A DNA stretch of 57,500 nucleotides from Isochrysis galbana (taxonomy: Eukaryota; Haptophyta; Isochrysidales; Isochrysidaceae), in NCBI GenBank assembly GCA_018136815.1, contig CM030943.1, positions 2,726,903 through 2,784,402 on the forward strand. Reading direction: 5' to 3'. Numbering within the stretch: position 1 is the first letter of the stretch; every line of letters starts with the position of its first letter. The position numbers were made by a program, and so were the translations under genes. The notes beneath the pieces were generated by a model. The model saw nothing but the letters and a program-made list of their open reading frames with translations. It did not search any database and was not told the DNA's origin. Below, piece after piece: positions 9,647-20,990 of this stretch.

Positions 9647-10492
9647 TCAAGCACCCATCTCACGTTTTATCCTAGCAAGTGCCTCCTCAGACAGCCCGCC
9701 ACTTTCACCGCCGCTGGTACGCGACCGCTTCGCAAAAAGAAAGCCCTCCTCCTCCTCCGCACTCAACCGTGCCGTCTCTGCCATATCATCGTCAGCTACA
9801 GCCCAGAGGGCGGCATTTCGCCCTTTCAAGATGAATTGCTCCTTGGCGCCCGCAACTTGTGCCGATGGGCCATCGAACAACGCTTCCTTGGGCAACGTCT
9901 GTTCCGCAGCTGTCGATATATGGGGCTCAACATCGTCTCCGCCATGCGACGATATGGCTTGCTCAGACGCGCCAGGCATCGTGGCTGCGCTCACAGGCGG
10001 TAGCGAGAGTGGCGCACGAGGGTGAGGGGAGGGCTGAGCAATCTCGATGGCTGCTTGTTGCCTTATGCCATACGACGCCGGATCTGCCGCAAACGAAGGC
10101 ACTGGCGGTGGAGGAGGGAAACAGCTGTCACGAGCTCGGCCGTCTTCAGCGCTAGCAAGCATGTGCCCCGGCGGGGGCGGGGGAAACAAAGAGGAAGGCG
10201 AGCTTGCAGGCAGGAGCACAGGCTTGCGGAGTGGGTCTCCCGGCAGCAGCGCTTTCCACGGGTCCTCGATGAACGTATCCCGATAGAAGGCCTGTCCGCC
10301 GGCAGATGGACCGCCACGCCCACCACCGACCATCCTCGCAACAGCCTTGCCGCCACCACCTTGCTGCCTTCCCCTCGCCCTTCCCCCTCCTCTCCCTCTC
10401 CCTCCCCCCTTCCCCTCAAGCCGAGCGAGAGAGTGAGAGATGGAGGCAGCGGCGCGAGGGGCGAACCAGTCAGGCGGCGGAGGAAAGGACAT
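9647..10492 (-). CDS. Low-complexity protein with MPLKIP/TTDN1-like EDPW motif
   Basis: 281-aa ORF from ATG 10492 to a stop at 9647. The N-terminus is Pro/Arg/Gly-rich with RGG-type runs (GGGRGRGGGRARGRQQGGGG). At about residues 68-83 it reads GGQAFYRDTFIEDPWKALLP, followed by a Pro-rich linker, an acidic segment (AEEEEGFLFAKRSR) and a C-terminal helix (LSEEALARIKREMGA). The F/Y-Y-x-x-(S/T)-x-x-EDPW pattern after a Gly/Arg-rich tail is the conserved signature of MPLKIP (TTDN1), the trichothiodystrophy protein linked to lariat/splicing complexes and PLK1. In animals the motif is near the C-terminus; here it is internal, so orthology is uncertain. A mixed basic-acidic profile suits a nuclear RNA-associated protein, by inference. 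Confidence 0.5.
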   Translation of the reverse strand: MSFPPPPDWFAPRAAASISHSLARLEGKGGGRGRGGGRARGRQQGGGGKAVARMVGGGRGGPSAGGQAFYRDTFIEDPWKALLPGDPLRKPVLLPASSPSSLFPPPPPGHMLASAEDGRARDSCFPPPPPVPSFAADPASYGIRQQAAIEIAQPSPHPRAPLSLPPVSAATMPGASEQAISSHGGDDVEPHISTAAEQTLPKEALFDGPSAQVAGAKEQFILKGRNAALWAVADDDMAETARLSAEEEEGFLFAKRSRTSGGESGGLSEEALARIKREMGA

Positions 10493-11127
10493 GCTCGCGC
10501 GGGAGGAGAGGCCTGACCTTGCAGCGAGGGGCGAATGGGCAGAGGCAGCCGAAGACGAGGAAGAGACTAAGAGAGGATGGGGGAGAGCGCGCGCGGGGGC
10601 GATGGAAAGAGACGGCGCCGACGAGGAGTCTATTCACACCTTATTCACGCCGTCACCAAGACGAAGGCGAAAAAAAGGTGAGAAGAACCAAGAAATGAAG
10701 GGGAGAATCGGGGGGGGGGGGGGTGTTGAGAGTGTTTCACTCGAGTTTCACACTCCGAGTTTGACGTGAGACGTCGAGGTGAAACAGGGATGAAAGCAGG
10801 TTTGTTTGTCTACGCCCACTGGGCTCGTAGGAGAGCTCTGGCGGGTTCTCCTACTGCTACTGCGCTACTGCTTTATCTTTATGCTTTATTTTCTTTCTCC
10901 CTCGCAAGTCGCGAGCGATGGCGGTGCACACCCAGGAGGGGTGGAAAATAGTGGTTAAAAGGCGTGAGTGACCGGCCTACTAATAGTGATGCGTGATGCG
11001 CCCCACATTAAGGTGGTTCTAAATAAAAATAAAGGTTTTCTAACTCTGGACTCTGGCGCGAGACGCGGGTGGCGGGCGCGCTGGCTGCCCACCTGCCCAC
11101 CTGCCCGCCTCTGCAGGCCTTCGTTCC
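10493..11127. other. Intergenic, includes poly-G run at 10711-10721
   Basis: No gene recognised. Contains a GA-rich strand, a short poly-G run and the words GAGTGTTTCACTCGAGTTTC / CACACTCCGAGTTTGAC, which form weak inverted repeats. Confidence 0.35.
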
Positions 11128-11622
11128 ATGTATGGGGCATGGGAGTTCGGAGATCCGTGGGAGGTGGAGGCCCAGGGAGGGGATGGGTGTGGTGGCGCGG
11201 CTGAAGCGGCACCCGGGGCTTCCCCGCCTACGCTGCACGTGATCTGCGTGCAGCGCGGCAAGAAGGCGACTAGCACGGCGCTGCTGTGCCCTGTGCATGA
11301 CCTGGAGGACGATGAGGCGGCACAGGCGGCACAGACGGCGGCGGATGAAGGTATGACGATTATGTGCACGGTTGACTGGCTGCGCGGGAGGCTGCTGGAG
11401 GCAGACGGGCAAACGTGGAAGGTGCGGGACTTCTACCGTCCCCGCTCTGACACTTGTGACTTCCAATACCCCCCCCCTCCTCCGCGCCAAAAGGCGCGGG
11501 ACTTCGACCGTCCCCATTGTGACTGCCCCCCCCCCCCCCTACACTTCACTGGGCTTTTCACAGACGCCTCCTGTGAAAAGGTCACACTGCTTGTGAAAAG
11601 ATTGGGCCCCCTGACGGTATGA
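11128..11622 (+). CDS. Hypothetical 164-aa protein
   Basis: ORF opening MYGAWEFGDPWEVEAQGGDG, then LHVICVQRGKKATSTALLCP and an acidic/Ala-rich segment before MCTVDWLRGRLLEADGQTWK. The last third repeats itself: VRDFYRPRSDTCDF followed by proline run, then ARDFDRPHCDC with a second proline run, so it ends in a small duplicated low-complexity block. The CTVDWL segment faintly recalls the last helix of a BRCT domain but no complete domain is visible. Could equally be an exon of a larger gene. Confidence 0.3.
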   Translation: MYGAWEFGDPWEVEAQGGDGCGGAAEAAPGASPPTLHVICVQRGKKATSTALLCPVHDLEDDEAAQAAQTAADEGMTIMCTVDWLRGRLLEADGQTWKVRDFYRPRSDTCDFQYPPPPPRQKARDFDRPHCDCPPPPLHFTGLFTDASCEKVTLLVKRLGPLTV

Positions 11623-11639
11623 TTATTCTCGACCCCCTT

Positions 11640-11770
11640 CCCCCCGCCGCTGAGTCCCCCCCCCCCCCCCCCCCTTCCCCCCGCCGCCGAGTCCCCCCCC
11701 CCCCCCCTCCCCGCCGAGCTCCCCCAACCCCTCGCCTCCCCCCTCCCCCTCCTTAGCCGCCGAGCCGTCC
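11640..11770. repeat. C-rich low-complexity tract
   Basis: Repeats of CCCCCGCCG(C)CGAGTCCCCC with C runs of up to about 18 bases. Confidence 0.75.
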
Positions 11771-11857
11771 CCCATCCGCCCAGCGCCCCAGCCCCTCTAT
11801 CCGCCCCAGCCCCCTCCTTCGCCTCGTTCTCCCTGACGAGAGAGGAAGGTCAAAGGC

Positions 11858-12031
11858 ATGACACCACCACTCGTGCGCGCATGCGCACGAGAGGGCGACG
11901 ATGTACGAGCCGTCGAGCTCCTGCTCGGACAGGGTCACGCAGGACGCCTCGAGGAGAGCGCGCCAGATCTTTGGTCCGGGTCAGCTGCCGATGCCCATGG
12001 TTTCGTGTTTCGCTGCGAGAGGCGCGCATGA
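11858..12031 (+). pseudogene. Short ankyrin-like ORF
   Basis: 57-codon ORF starting MTPPLVRACAREGDDVRAVE and continuing LLLGQGHAG, the two-helix consensus of an ankyrin repeat, then losing similarity. The style matches the giant-virus type ankyrin pieces in islands A and B. Probably a remnant or first exon; no downstream repeat follows in frame. Confidence 0.4.
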
Positions 12032-12065
12032 AGGCCATCGGTAAAATAATACCGGAGGGGGGCCT
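12028..12065. repeat. Dispersed repeat shared with 24447-24485
   Basis: GCATGAAGG(C/G)CATC(G/A)GTAAAA followed by AT-rich bases and CCGGAGGGG occurs at both sites with four or five differences. Confidence 0.65.
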
Positions 12066-12244
12066 GACATATATTTCCGCACGGCCGTCAGAGGCCTGAA
12101 ATCGGGTATTTTTCGAAAAATTTGCCGGAAGACCCCCGGTTTTTTTTGCTGATCTCCCATACCGGAACCTATAGGGAGCTTATTTAGGCCTTCGTTTGCC
12201 CATTACAGATGGTGCCCTTCGCACCCCCCTAGTGAGTGACCGGG

Positions 12245-12490
12245 CTAGCTCTGGCGAGATTTTGAGCCCTTTCTTCCGCAGCGGCGTGGAGCGCGGTCGC
12301 GTCGGCCACACTCAGGCCACCCACTGGACGAGCCTCGTCGACCAACGCCGGATTGGGGGGGCTCGAGCACAGGAGCGCGGCGAGGACGGCCTGGACGCTG
12401 GCGCTCGTGAGCCAGGTGTCGATGACCCCAGCGTTGAGAAGCTGGAAGTCGGTGGCAACGTCGGGCGAGGGCGAATCCTGCGAGGGGCGG
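12245..12490 (-). other. Weak coding signal, unassigned
   Basis: One minus-strand frame reads TDFQLLNAGVIDTWLTSASV and continues VQAVLAALLCSSPP, then another frame reads SVADATALHAAAEERAQNLA. The composition looks protein-like but there is no continuous ORF; it may be a frameshifted gene piece. Confidence 0.25.
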
Positions 12491-12876
12491 GTCGGGGTGG
12501 TCAGGGCGGGTACGTGTGTGGCCTAGGGGGCCGTGTGCGCGCACTATGAGGTGCGCTGAGGGCTGCGCAGATGACGTCTTGCCTTCAGCAGGCAGGCGAT
12601 CAATCTCGGGCGGCCGACGAGTGGGACGGATCAATAAGGAATCCGGTGTGATGAATACTCTGTTTCAAAATACGTCTATCACTCCCGCGGCGGGCGCCGC
12701 GGTTCTTTACCGGTAGCCGGTAGAGCCCCAGAGCTTGTGCAAGGGAGGGGCGAGGGGGGAGGAGAATCGCACCATTTTCTGGCGAAGATTTTCGTGGCGG
12801 CAGGTGGCCCCCCTGGGAGTTTTGTTGTGGACTTTGGAAAATGGTCAAAAAATGTCACCCCCCCCCCATATTAGTA

Positions 12877-12906
12877 CTTAAAAAGCCCTGTTTGACCGCC
12901 CTAAGT
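12877..12906. repeat. Dispersed word shared with 25318-25345
   Basis: ACTTAAAAAGCCCTGTTTGACCGCCCTAA here and AAGTTAAAAGGCGTGTTTGACCGCCCTAA there, in the same orientation. It may be the 3' part of an old interspersed repeat. Confidence 0.6.
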
Positions 12907-13404
12907 ATTGTATTTTCCTTTTGTTTTTTCAGGTCGCCGTGGCTTTTGGTGGGACCAGACCCCGCGCCCATGACCGGCCGCGAATTCCCAACCTCCCGGT
13001 CGTCCCAATTGGGACAAGAGACGGCGGAAAGCGCTCCTCCCCTTCCCGGTGAGCGCAAAAAGGTGAAAGACAAACGGCAGCCCGTCGATTTTAACGCCGC
13101 TCACATGGCAAAGAAAAAGAAAAGAGAGGAAGAGAAGCAGAGAGGAAGAACGAGGGGGGGCGGAGAGGGAGAGAGAGGGAGGGAAGGAGGGAGGGACGTG
13201 GAACCACATCGTACGGCGTCAGCGAGATACCTCCGAGATGGACTGGCATCTCACCACATCTCCTACGGCCTTCCCATAGCATGTTTAGGCCAAGTCCGTT
13301 GAGAATATCAGCGCGGGCGGTGCAAGTGGCGGCAGCGGTTATATCTTGCTCCATCCGTTCAGATCCCCCATCGAGAAGATCACTGAGGGCAGTGGGCGGT
13401 TCGA

Positions 13405-13815
13405 GAGATAGAGAAGACGGGGCGAGGAGAGAGAAAGAAGACGGGGCGAGGGAAAGAGAAGACAGAGCGAGAGAGAGAGAAGACGGGGCGAGAGGAGAGA
13501 GAGAAGACGGGGCGAGGAGAGAGAAAGAAGACGGGGCGAGGGAAAGAGAAGACAGAGCGAGAGAGAGAGAAGACGGGGCGAGAGGAGAGAGAGAAGACGG
13601 GGCGAGGAGAGAGAAAGAAGACGGGGCGAGGGAAAGAGAAGACAGAGCGAGAGAGAGAGAAGACGGGGCGAGAGGAGAGAGAGAAGACGGGGCGAGGAGA
13701 GAGAAAGAAGACGGGGCGAGGGAAAGAGAAGACAGAGCGAGAGAGAGAGAAGACGGGGCGAGAGGAGAGAGAGAAGACGGGGCGAGGAGAGAGAAAGAAG
13801 ACTGGTGGAGGGAGA
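13405..13815 (+). repeat. 90-bp purine-rich satellite, about 4.3 copies
   Basis: Purine-strand repeat built from GAAGACGGGGCGAG(G/A) modules. Period is 90 bp, with sub-repeats of about 20-30 bp. Copies are almost identical. It stays open as a 30-residue peptide repeat (GAREREDRAREREDGARG-type), but there is no reason beyond openness to call it coding. It ends about 130 bp before the start of the SPPPP gene. Confidence 0.85.
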
Positions 13816-13942
13816 AGGAAGGGGAGCAGCCGAGGTCAAAAGAATCCGAGGGAATGTCTCCCCCACCTGCAGAGAGGAGGAGACGAACAGGAGGTGAAGC
13901 TAGGGAGGCCTCCTCGCAGCCACCCCGGTACCTTCGCAGAGT

Positions 13943-16900
13943 ATGCGGCCCTGGCTGATCTCACTCATCGCTCTACTAGAGCTGCTGCCGCGGAGCGAAG
14001 CTGTAGGGACCTCGCTGTTGCCGCCCTCGCCACCGCCACCCTCGCCACCGCCGCCCTCGCCACCACCTCCTTCACCGCCGCCCCCCTCGCCGCCGCCTCC
14101 GTCGCCGCCGCCGTCGCCACCGCCCCCCTCGCCACCGCCCCCCTCGCCACCGCCCCCATCGCCACCACCCCCGTCACCGCCGCCCCCGTCGCCGCCGCCG
14201 CCATCGCCGCCGCCGCCCTCGCCGCCGCCACCCTCGCCGCCGCCCTCGCCACCCCCACCCTCGCCACCGCCGCCCTCGCCTCCGCCACCCTCGCCTCCGC
14301 CGCCCTCGCCTCCGCCGCCCTCGCCACCGCCCCCATCGCCACCACCCCCGTCACCGCCGCCCCCGTCGCCGCCGCCGCCATCGCCGCCCTCACCGTCGCC
14401 GCCGCCGCCCTCGCCGCCGCCACCCTCGCCGCCGCCCTCGCCACCCCCCCCCTCGCCACCGCCGCCCTCGCCTCCGCCACCCTCGCCTCCGCCGCCCTCG
14501 CCGCCGCCCCCATCGCCGCCGCCGCCATCGCCGCCGCCGCCCTCGCCACCGCCACCGTCGCCTCCGCCGCCATCGCCCCCTCCACCCTCGCCGCCGCCGC
14601 CCTCGCCGCCGCCGCCCTCGCCGCCGCCCTCGCCTCCTCCCCCTTCGCCTCCTCCCCCCTCGCCTCCCCCACCCTCACCGCCGCCCCCATCGCCGCCGCC
14701 CCCATCGCCGCCGCCGCCATCGCCGCCGCCGCCATCACCTCCGCCACCATCGCCACCGCCTCCTTCGCCGCCACCTCCATCACCGCCACCCCCATCACCA
14801 CCACCCCCATCGCCGCCCCCCTCACCGCCGCCCCCATCGCCACCGCCCCCCTCGCCACCGCCGCCATCGCCGCCGCCCCCCTCGCCGCCACCCCCCTCGC
14901 CGCCCCCCCCTCGCCGCCCCCCCCTCGCCACCGCCCTCGCCGCCACCACCATCACCGCCACCCCCATCGCCACCACCACCCTCGCCACCGCCACCGTCGC
15001 CTCCGCCTCCGTCACCACCGCCTCCGTCGCCGCCGCCTCCATCGCCGCCGCCCCCATCTCCGCCGCCCCCATCGCCGCCACCTCCTTCGCCGCCCCCATC
15101 GCCACCGCCCTCGCCGCCGCCACCCTCACCGCCACCACCCTCGCCACCTCCACCCTCGCCACCTCCACCCTCGCCACCGCCACCGTCGCCACCGCCACCA
15201 TCGCCACCGCCTCCGTCGCCACCGCCCCCCTCTCCTCCGCCGCCCTCACCGCCACCGCCATCGCCCCCGCCACCCTCGCCGCCGCCGCCATCGCCGCCGC
15301 CGCCGTCGCCGCCGCCTCCGTCGCCGCCGCCGCCATCGCCACCGCCTCCCTCACCGCCACCCCCATCACCGCCACCTCCATCACCACCACCCCCATCGCC
15401 ACCGCCCTCGCCTCCGCCCCCATCGCCACCGCCGCCCTCGCCGCCACCACCATCTCCTCCGCCACCCTCGCCTCCGCCACCATCACCACCGCCACCCTCG
15501 CCGCCGCCGCCATCACCGCCGCCGCCATCGCCACCGCCTCCCTCACCGCCACCCCCATCGCCGCCACCCCCATCACCACCACCCCCATCGCCACCGCCCT
15601 CACCGCCGCCCCCATCGCCACCGCCGCCATCGCCACCGCCGCCGTCGCCGCCGCCCCCATCGCCGCCGCCACCATCGCCGCCGCCCCCCTCGCCGCCCCC
15701 CCCCTCGCCACCGCCCTCGCCGCCGCCACCCTCGCCGCCGCCACCCTCGCCGCCACCACCCTCGCCGCCACCACCCTCGCCTCCGCCCCCATCCCCGCCG
15801 CCTCCGTCGCCGCCGCCACCGTCGCCACCGCCACCGTCGCCGCCGCCCCCATCACCGCCGCCCCCCTCGCCTCCGCCGCCGTCGCCGCCGCCGCCGTCGC
15901 CGCCGCCGCCATCGCCGCCACCACCTTCGCCGCCGCCTCCATCTCCTCCGCCGCCTTCACCACCGCCGCCATCGCCGCCACCACCGTCGCCGCCGCCTCC
16001 ATCTCCTCCGCCGCCCTCACCGCCGCCGCCGTCGCCACCGCCACCCTCGCCGCCGCCGCCATCACCACCGCCGCCATCGCCACCGCCGCCCTCGCCGCCA
16101 CCACCATCACCGCCACCACCATCACCACCGCCTCCATCGCCACCGCCCTCACCGCCGCCCCCATCGCCACCGCCTCCGTCGCCACCGCCGCCGTCGCCGC
16201 CGCCCCCATCGCCGCCGCCACCATCGCCGCCGCCCCCCTCGCCGCCCCCCCCTCGCCACCGCCCTCGCCGCCGCCACCCTCGCCGCCGCCACCCTCGCCG
16301 CCACCACCCTCGCCGCCACCACCCTCGCCTCCGCCCCCATCCCCGCCGCCTCCGTCGCCGCCGCCACCGTCGCCACCGCCACCGTCGCCGCCGCCCCCAT
16401 CACCGCCGCCCCCCTCGCCTCCGCCGCCGTCGCCGCCGCCGCCGTCGCCGCCGCCGCCATCGCCGCCACCACCTTCGCCGCCGCCTCCATCTCCTCCGCC
16501 GCCTTCACCACCGCCGCCATCGCCGCCACCACCGTCGCCGCCGCCTCCATCTCCTCCGCCGCCCTCACCGCCGCCGCCGTCGCCACCGCCACCCTCGCCG
16601 CCGCCGCCATCACCGCCGCCGCCATCGCCACCGCCGCCCTCGCCGCCACCACCATCACCGCCACCACCATCACCACCGCCTCCATCGCCACCGCCCTCAC
16701 CGCCGCCCCCATCGCCACCGCCTCCGTCGCCACCGCCGCCGTCGCCGCCGCCACCATCGCCGCCGCCACCCTCGCCGCCGCCCCCGTCGCCGCCGCCACC
16801 CTCGCCGCCGCCGCCGTCGCCGCCGCCCCCATCGCCGCCGCCACCATCGCCGCCGCCACCCTCGCCGCCGCCCCCGTCGCCGCCGCCACCCTCGCCACCG

Positions 16901-19900
16901 CCGCCGTCGCCGCCGCCCCCATCTCCGCCACCTCCGTCGCCGCCGCCCCCGTCGCCGCCCCCACCATCACCTCCGCCACCATCACCGCCGCCTCCGTCGC
17001 CACCGCCACCCTCGCCGCCGCCGCCATCGCCCCCGCCGCCTTCGCCCCCGCCTCCCTCGCCTCCGCCGCCCTCGCCTCCTCCCCCCTCGCCACCGCCCCC
17101 CTCGCCGCCACCCCCCTCGCCGCCACCCCCATCACCACCGCCCCCATCGCCACCCCCATCACCGCCGCCCCCATCGCCACCGCCCCCCTCGCCACCGCCG
17201 CCGTCGCCGCCGCCCCCATCACCGCCGCCTCCGTCGCCGCCGCCCCCGTCGCCGCCACCACCCTCGCCACCGCCCTCGCCGCCGCCACCCTCGCCGCCGC
17301 CACCCTCACCGCCGCCACCCTCGCCTCCGCCACCGTCGCCTCCGCCCCCATCGCCACCGCCTCCGTCGCCACCGCCACCGTCGCCACCGCCACCGTCGCC
17401 TCCGCCACCGTCGCCGCCTCCCCCGTCGCCGCCCCCCCCGTCGCCGCCGCCGCCATCGCCGCCCCCCCCGTCGCCGCCGCCGCCCTCGCCCCCTCCCCCG
17501 TCGCCGCCGCCGCCCTCGCCGCCGCCCCCATCACCGCCGCCCCCCTCGCCGCCTCCCCCGTCGCCGCCGCCGCCGTCGCCGCCGCCGCCATCGCCGCCAC
17601 CACCTTCGCCGCCGCCTCCATCTCCTCCGCCGCCATCGCCACCGCCTCCTTCGCCGCCACCCCCATCGCCACCGCCCCCATCGCCACCGCCCCCGTCGCC
17701 GCCGCCCCCATCACCGCCGCCGCCGTCGCCGCCGCCTCCGTCGCCGCCACCGCCCTCGCCACCGCCCTCGCCGCCGCCACCCTCGCCGCCGCCACCCTCG
17801 CCGCCGCCACCCTCACCGCCGCCACCCTCGCCACCGCCTCCGTCGCCACCGCCGCCGTCGCCACCGCCCCCGTCGCCACCGCCCCCATCGCCGCCGCCCC
17901 AATCACCTCCGCCGCCGTCGCCTCCGCCGCCGTCGCCGCCTCCCCCGTCGCCGCCCCCCCATCGCCGCCGTCTCCATCGCCTCCGCCCCCGTCGCCACCG
18001 CCGCCGTTGCCGCCGCCTCCCTCGCCTCCGCCGCCCTCGCCTCCTCCCCCCTCGCCCCCTCCTCCATCGCCGCCGCCCCCATCGCCGCCGCCGCCCTCAC
18101 CGCCGCCGCCATCACCGCCGCCGCCATCGCCACCGCCCCCCTCGCCGCCACCCCCGTCGCCGCCACCCCCATCGCCACCACCCCCATCGCCACCGCCATC
18201 ACCGCCGCCCCCATCACCACCGCCCCCCTCGCCACCGCCGCCGTCGCCGCCGCCCCCATCACCGCCGCCGCCGTCGCCGCCGCCCCCTTCGCCGCCGCCC
18301 CCCTCGCCTCCGCCCTCGCCGCCGCCACCCTCGCCGCCGCCACCCTCGCCGCCGCCACCCTCGCCGCCGCCACCCTCGCCGCCGCCACCCTCGCCACCGC
18401 CACCGTCACCTCCGCCTCCGTCACCACCGCCTCCGTCGCCACCGCCCCCATCGCCGCCGCCACCCTCGCCGCCGCCGCCCTCGCCGCCGCCACCGTCGCC
18501 GCCCCCCCCGTCGCCGCCGCCGCCCTCGCCCCCGCCGCCCTCGCCGCCGCCGCCCTCGCCGCCGCCGCCCTCGCCTCCTCCCCCGTCGCCGCCCCCCCGT
18601 CGCCGCCCCCCCCGTCGCCGCCGCCGCCCTCGCCCCCGCCGCCTTCGCCGCCGCCGCCCTCGCCGCCGCCGCCATCGCCTCCGCCGCCATCGCCTCCTCC
18701 CCCGTCGCCCCCTCCCCCGTCGCCGCCGCCGCCCTTGCCGCCGCCGCCCTCGCCGCCGCCACCATCGCCGCCGCCGCCCTCGACGCCGCCACCATCTCTA
18801 CCTCCGCCGTCGCCTCCCCCGCCATCGCATCCTCCGCCATCGCAGCCGCCGCCGCCATCACCTCCGCCACCTACTTTTCCGCCACTTCTGCCTACCGGGG
18901 TTCCCGCAAGGCCCCCGCCACCGCCATTCGCTCCCCCGCCATCGCCACCGCCCTCACCTCCTCCACCCTCACCTTCACCGCCGCCTCCCTCCCACCCCCC
19001 GCCCTCTCTCCCTCCTCCACCGTCGCCTCCACCCGCCGCGCCACTTGCCGTCAAGGTCGTCGGCACGGCATCAGACGGCTTCGCTGGCAGTCGGCGGCGG
19101 GCGCGTTCGCGAATGGTCTTGGATGCTCATACCATCGCAGGTCAAAGCATCGACCCCATCTACGACATTCTTGAGGACAACGAAACCAGCGCGGAAATTT
19201 ATCTTGTCGACGTGGTTGAGGGCACCAATCTGGACGCCGACATCCTCTTAGGATACTGCGGTACCTCCTGCGTCCTCGGCGAAAATTCCACCTCGTCGCG
19301 TGTCACCCTTCTAGGTCTTGTCGAGCGTAACGAGACAGTACGCGAGACGGCGTTGATTTCAGACGCCAACCAAACCCAAGCAGGACTCGATGGCTCATTT
19401 ACCATATCCAACTACTCCTATGCCTACCGTCTCGTGATCAACATCGAGAGCACGCGCGTACTCAATGCCACCGACAATCTTGACCAGGTTGCTGTTGCCC
19501 TCGAATCCTCGGTTGAGCAAAAGATATTGGACGTGGTCGCCTACTTGGGCACCACCAACTTTGTTATCAACACGAGGTCTTTCTTCCCACCCCGGCCACC
19601 ACCGTCGTCACCACCCTCTCCGCCACCTAGTCCCCCGCCCCCTTCTCTCCCGCCCTCCCTCCCTCCGAGTCCGCCGCCGCCATCGATGCCACCTCCGCCC
19701 CCCCCCCGCCATCGACCCCGCCGGGGGCTCCGCCGCCTCCTTCTCCCCAACCGCTCAAGCATTTGCTCAAGGTGTTTTTCGCAGTGTCCGGCCTTCTATT
19801 TTTTTTGAAGTGGATTCAATCGTCGTTCACCATGCCGCCCTCGCCCCCCCCAAGGCCGCTTTCTCCACCACTACCTCCCCCCCCACCCTCGCCCATATCC

Positions 19901-20173
19901 CCTGACTGCGTGAACCCCGACACTCTAGCTGGCCTAACAATCCGCAACGGCGCCATTGGTGGGGAATGGTGTTACAACGGCGGTATCACCCCGTCGGAGA
20001 CCTACGTGCAAGCGGACGCTGAGGCTTGCGAGTCCCTCTACATCGATCCGGTGAGGCCTCCACCAAACCCAGCCGGTCATCCCTTCGACTGCTCTTACGG
20101 ATGCGCATTATGCTCGTACGAGCTCCGGCCTAATGGCTTCTACGCATGCACTGCCGGTCGGCGTGTTTGTTAG
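13943..20173 (+). CDS. Giant (SPPPP)n extracellular matrix protein, extensin/pherophorin-like, with C-run frameshifts
   Basis: Starts at ATG 13943 with a signal peptide (MRPWLISLIALLELLPRSEA). About 5 kb of Ser-Pro4 repeats follow, typical of hydroxyproline-rich algal cell-wall and matrix proteins in which the rod is O-glycosylated. The repeat frame is 2 to about 14900, 0 to about 16245, 2 to about 17955, 1 to about 18600, 0 to about 19700, then 2. Each repeat-tract switch falls in a unit with one C missing from a C-run, so the unbroken protein would be near 2,070 residues. From about 19050 to 19590 lies a non-repetitive domain (LDAHTIAGQSIDPIYDILED onward) with six N-glycosylation sequons. 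A second Pro linker leads to a Cys-rich C-terminal domain (GEWCYNGG, CSYGCALCSY, YACTAGRRVC). The frameshifts may be sequencing errors or real decay. Confidence 0.75.
15593..16760 (+). repeat. 548-bp tandem duplication inside the SPPPP tract
   Basis: Positions from about 15593 to 16140 recur at 16141-16688 with a constant 548-bp offset and only a few differences, including one C in a C-run. A partial third copy starts at 16689. It is a recent unequal-exchange event within the repeat domain. Confidence 0.8.
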
Positions 20174-20890
20174 CGTTTGCGACAGATATACCCACTCAAA
20201 CTAACCGCTGCTAGCACGGCGAGAGGGAGAGTGCTTGTGCTACTCCTAACCACCCTCCCTAACCTACCTGGCCGCGCGCTATTCGGCCAGGAGGCAAGAG
20301 TGAATGATGCCGGGGTAAGAGTGAATGATGCCGCTTTTCGAACGCTGCCATGCCCCGTTCGGGGCCCGCGCTCTGCAGGAGTTTTAGTTCATGGTGCGTC
20401 GATTGTGGTAGGTGCGATGTGTTTCTTAGATCTCTCGCCTACGTCCGAGCGTGCGAGATTTTCATGTTGAAATCCTTGTCAACCAAGTACAAGGGGGTGA
20501 TCATTTTGCGAGAAGGTGCTTATTGCCCGGGGCATGTAGCCCTGGTCTCTAGTTTCTCCCGCTGAGCTTTCAGGTGTTCAAAGAAACCTACCTTAGCTGT
20601 GACTATTAGGTGATTTCTTGAAAGAATAGCGCGTAGCGCGTAAGATAAACGATCAAGCTCCCGCGTTCAAGTCCGTTAAGACGTACCTTCACGCCAAGAT
20701 ATCCAGGTATCCCAAGGAGGGGTGAGGTCTATCGACCTGGTAGCAGAAGCAAATAAGCCGCTATGTTGCCGCGGGGAGTTGCGTGTGCCGTATGCTATAT
20801 ATATATCTCAAAGACCAATATCCAATACACGAGATGCGGGCATCAGGTTGATGATCATAAATAAAATGTGTAGAGAAGCGAGAAGCACAT
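20174..20890. other. Intergenic with a repeat shared with 54751-54808
   Basis: 20205-20262 (GCTGCTAGCACGGCG then GTGCTACTCCTAACCACCCT) matches 54751-54808 at about 80%. Also holds a local direct repeat, (A)AGAGTGAATGATGCCG twice at 20298-20333. No gene recognised. Confidence 0.5.
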
Positions 20891-20990
20891 TTCTTGGAGT
20901 TTGTGACAACTAACTTTATAGTTGGTTGCCATGGAGCGCGCCGCCGCTCCCCACCTCTCTTCCGGGCCCCCCGCCGAGGGCGGCCCCCCT

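Noticed and set aside
13281-13958. 225-codon Arg/Glu-rich ORF over the 90-bp satellite
   Set aside because: Open only because the repeat unit is a multiple of three; no start context or non-repeat domain.
13900-19066. Long minus-strand and alternative plus-strand ORFs across the SPPPP tract
   Set aside because: They are Gly, Ala/Thr or Arg/His translations of the same (TCNCCNCCNCC)n repeat in other frames; only the Ser-Pro frame has a signal peptide and flanking domains.
20640-20700. Possible tRNA (GTTCAAGTCC at about 20671)
   Set aside because: No flanking T-stem, anticodon arm or acceptor stem can be folded.
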